Source: Prochlorococcus sp. AG-402-A04 | GTDB taxonomy: Bacteria > Cyanobacteriota > Cyanobacteriia > PCC-6307 > Cyanobiaceae | DNA length: 64,000 bases | Assembly (NCBI GenBank): GCA_003278045.1 | Contig: QCHG01000005.1 | Coordinates: 17,459-81,458, forward strand | Direction of reading: 5' to 3' | Shown: positions 63,966-64,000 of the stretch, piece after piece | Numbering within the stretch: position 1 is the stretch's first letter | How the letters are laid out: each line of letters begins with the position of its first letter | Made by a program: the position numbers and the translations under genes | The notes under the pieces: model-generated | What the model was told of the DNA's origin: nothing | The model's database searches: none | The model's input: the letters and a program-made list of their open reading frames with translations, nothing else

Positions 63966-64000
63966 ATGAAAATAGTTCCCAGCGAATTCTCAAATTCTGC
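63966..64000 (+). CDS. Start of next gene, truncated by window edge (possibly a ClpB-type chaperone)
   Basis: ATG at 63966 encodes MKIVPSEFSNS...; too short for firm family call. Confidence 0.3.
   Translation, partial: MKIVPSEFSNS

Noticed and set aside
1-64000. tRNA, rRNA, CRISPR or mobile element presence
   Set aside because: Scanned intergenic regions by eye; saw no cloverleaf/CCA-like tRNA end, no regularly spaced repeats, no transposase or integrase. A tRNAscan/Infernal run would be decisive.
63966-64000. Firm ClpB assignment of the truncated right-edge gene
   Set aside because: Only 11 residues visible; kept as a low-confidence suggestion only.

Overview
The window is an AT-rich, densely packed cyanobacterial chromosome segment. 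Gene content and protein sequence point to a high-light-type Prochlorococcus: a prochlorophyte Chl a/b-binding Pcb protein, a CrtL-type lycopene cyclase, plastocyanin, Ycf51, NdhD, Sds, MenB/MenD, GlgA/GlgB and DUF3721/DUF760/DUF4332/DUF4336 proteins. I support about 56 protein-coding genes, including two cut by the window edges and one 58-aa ORF (14128-14304) missing from the ORF track. I also report one convincing Rho-independent terminator (pcb). I saw no tRNA/rRNA gene, CRISPR array, transposase, integrase or prophage. Most of the window is ordinary core genome. Regions worth a second look: (i) the left end, with a GpsA-like dehydrogenase, a StpA-like glucosylglycerol-phosphate phosphatase and an ArsS-like radical SAM protein; (ii) the pigment neighbourhood, with a POR-like SDR and a second SDR around lycopene cyclase; (iii) a GIY-YIG-like domain fused to membrane helices; (iv) a pocket of small uncharacterised genes between pcb and hisS; (v) a decapeptide-repeat + DUF3721 protein encoded by six 30-bp units; (vi) a DUF697 protein with no visible P-loop upstream of a metal ABC transporter. 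I found no clear evidence of a completely new multi-gene system. Family names come from recognising motifs by eye, with no database search.
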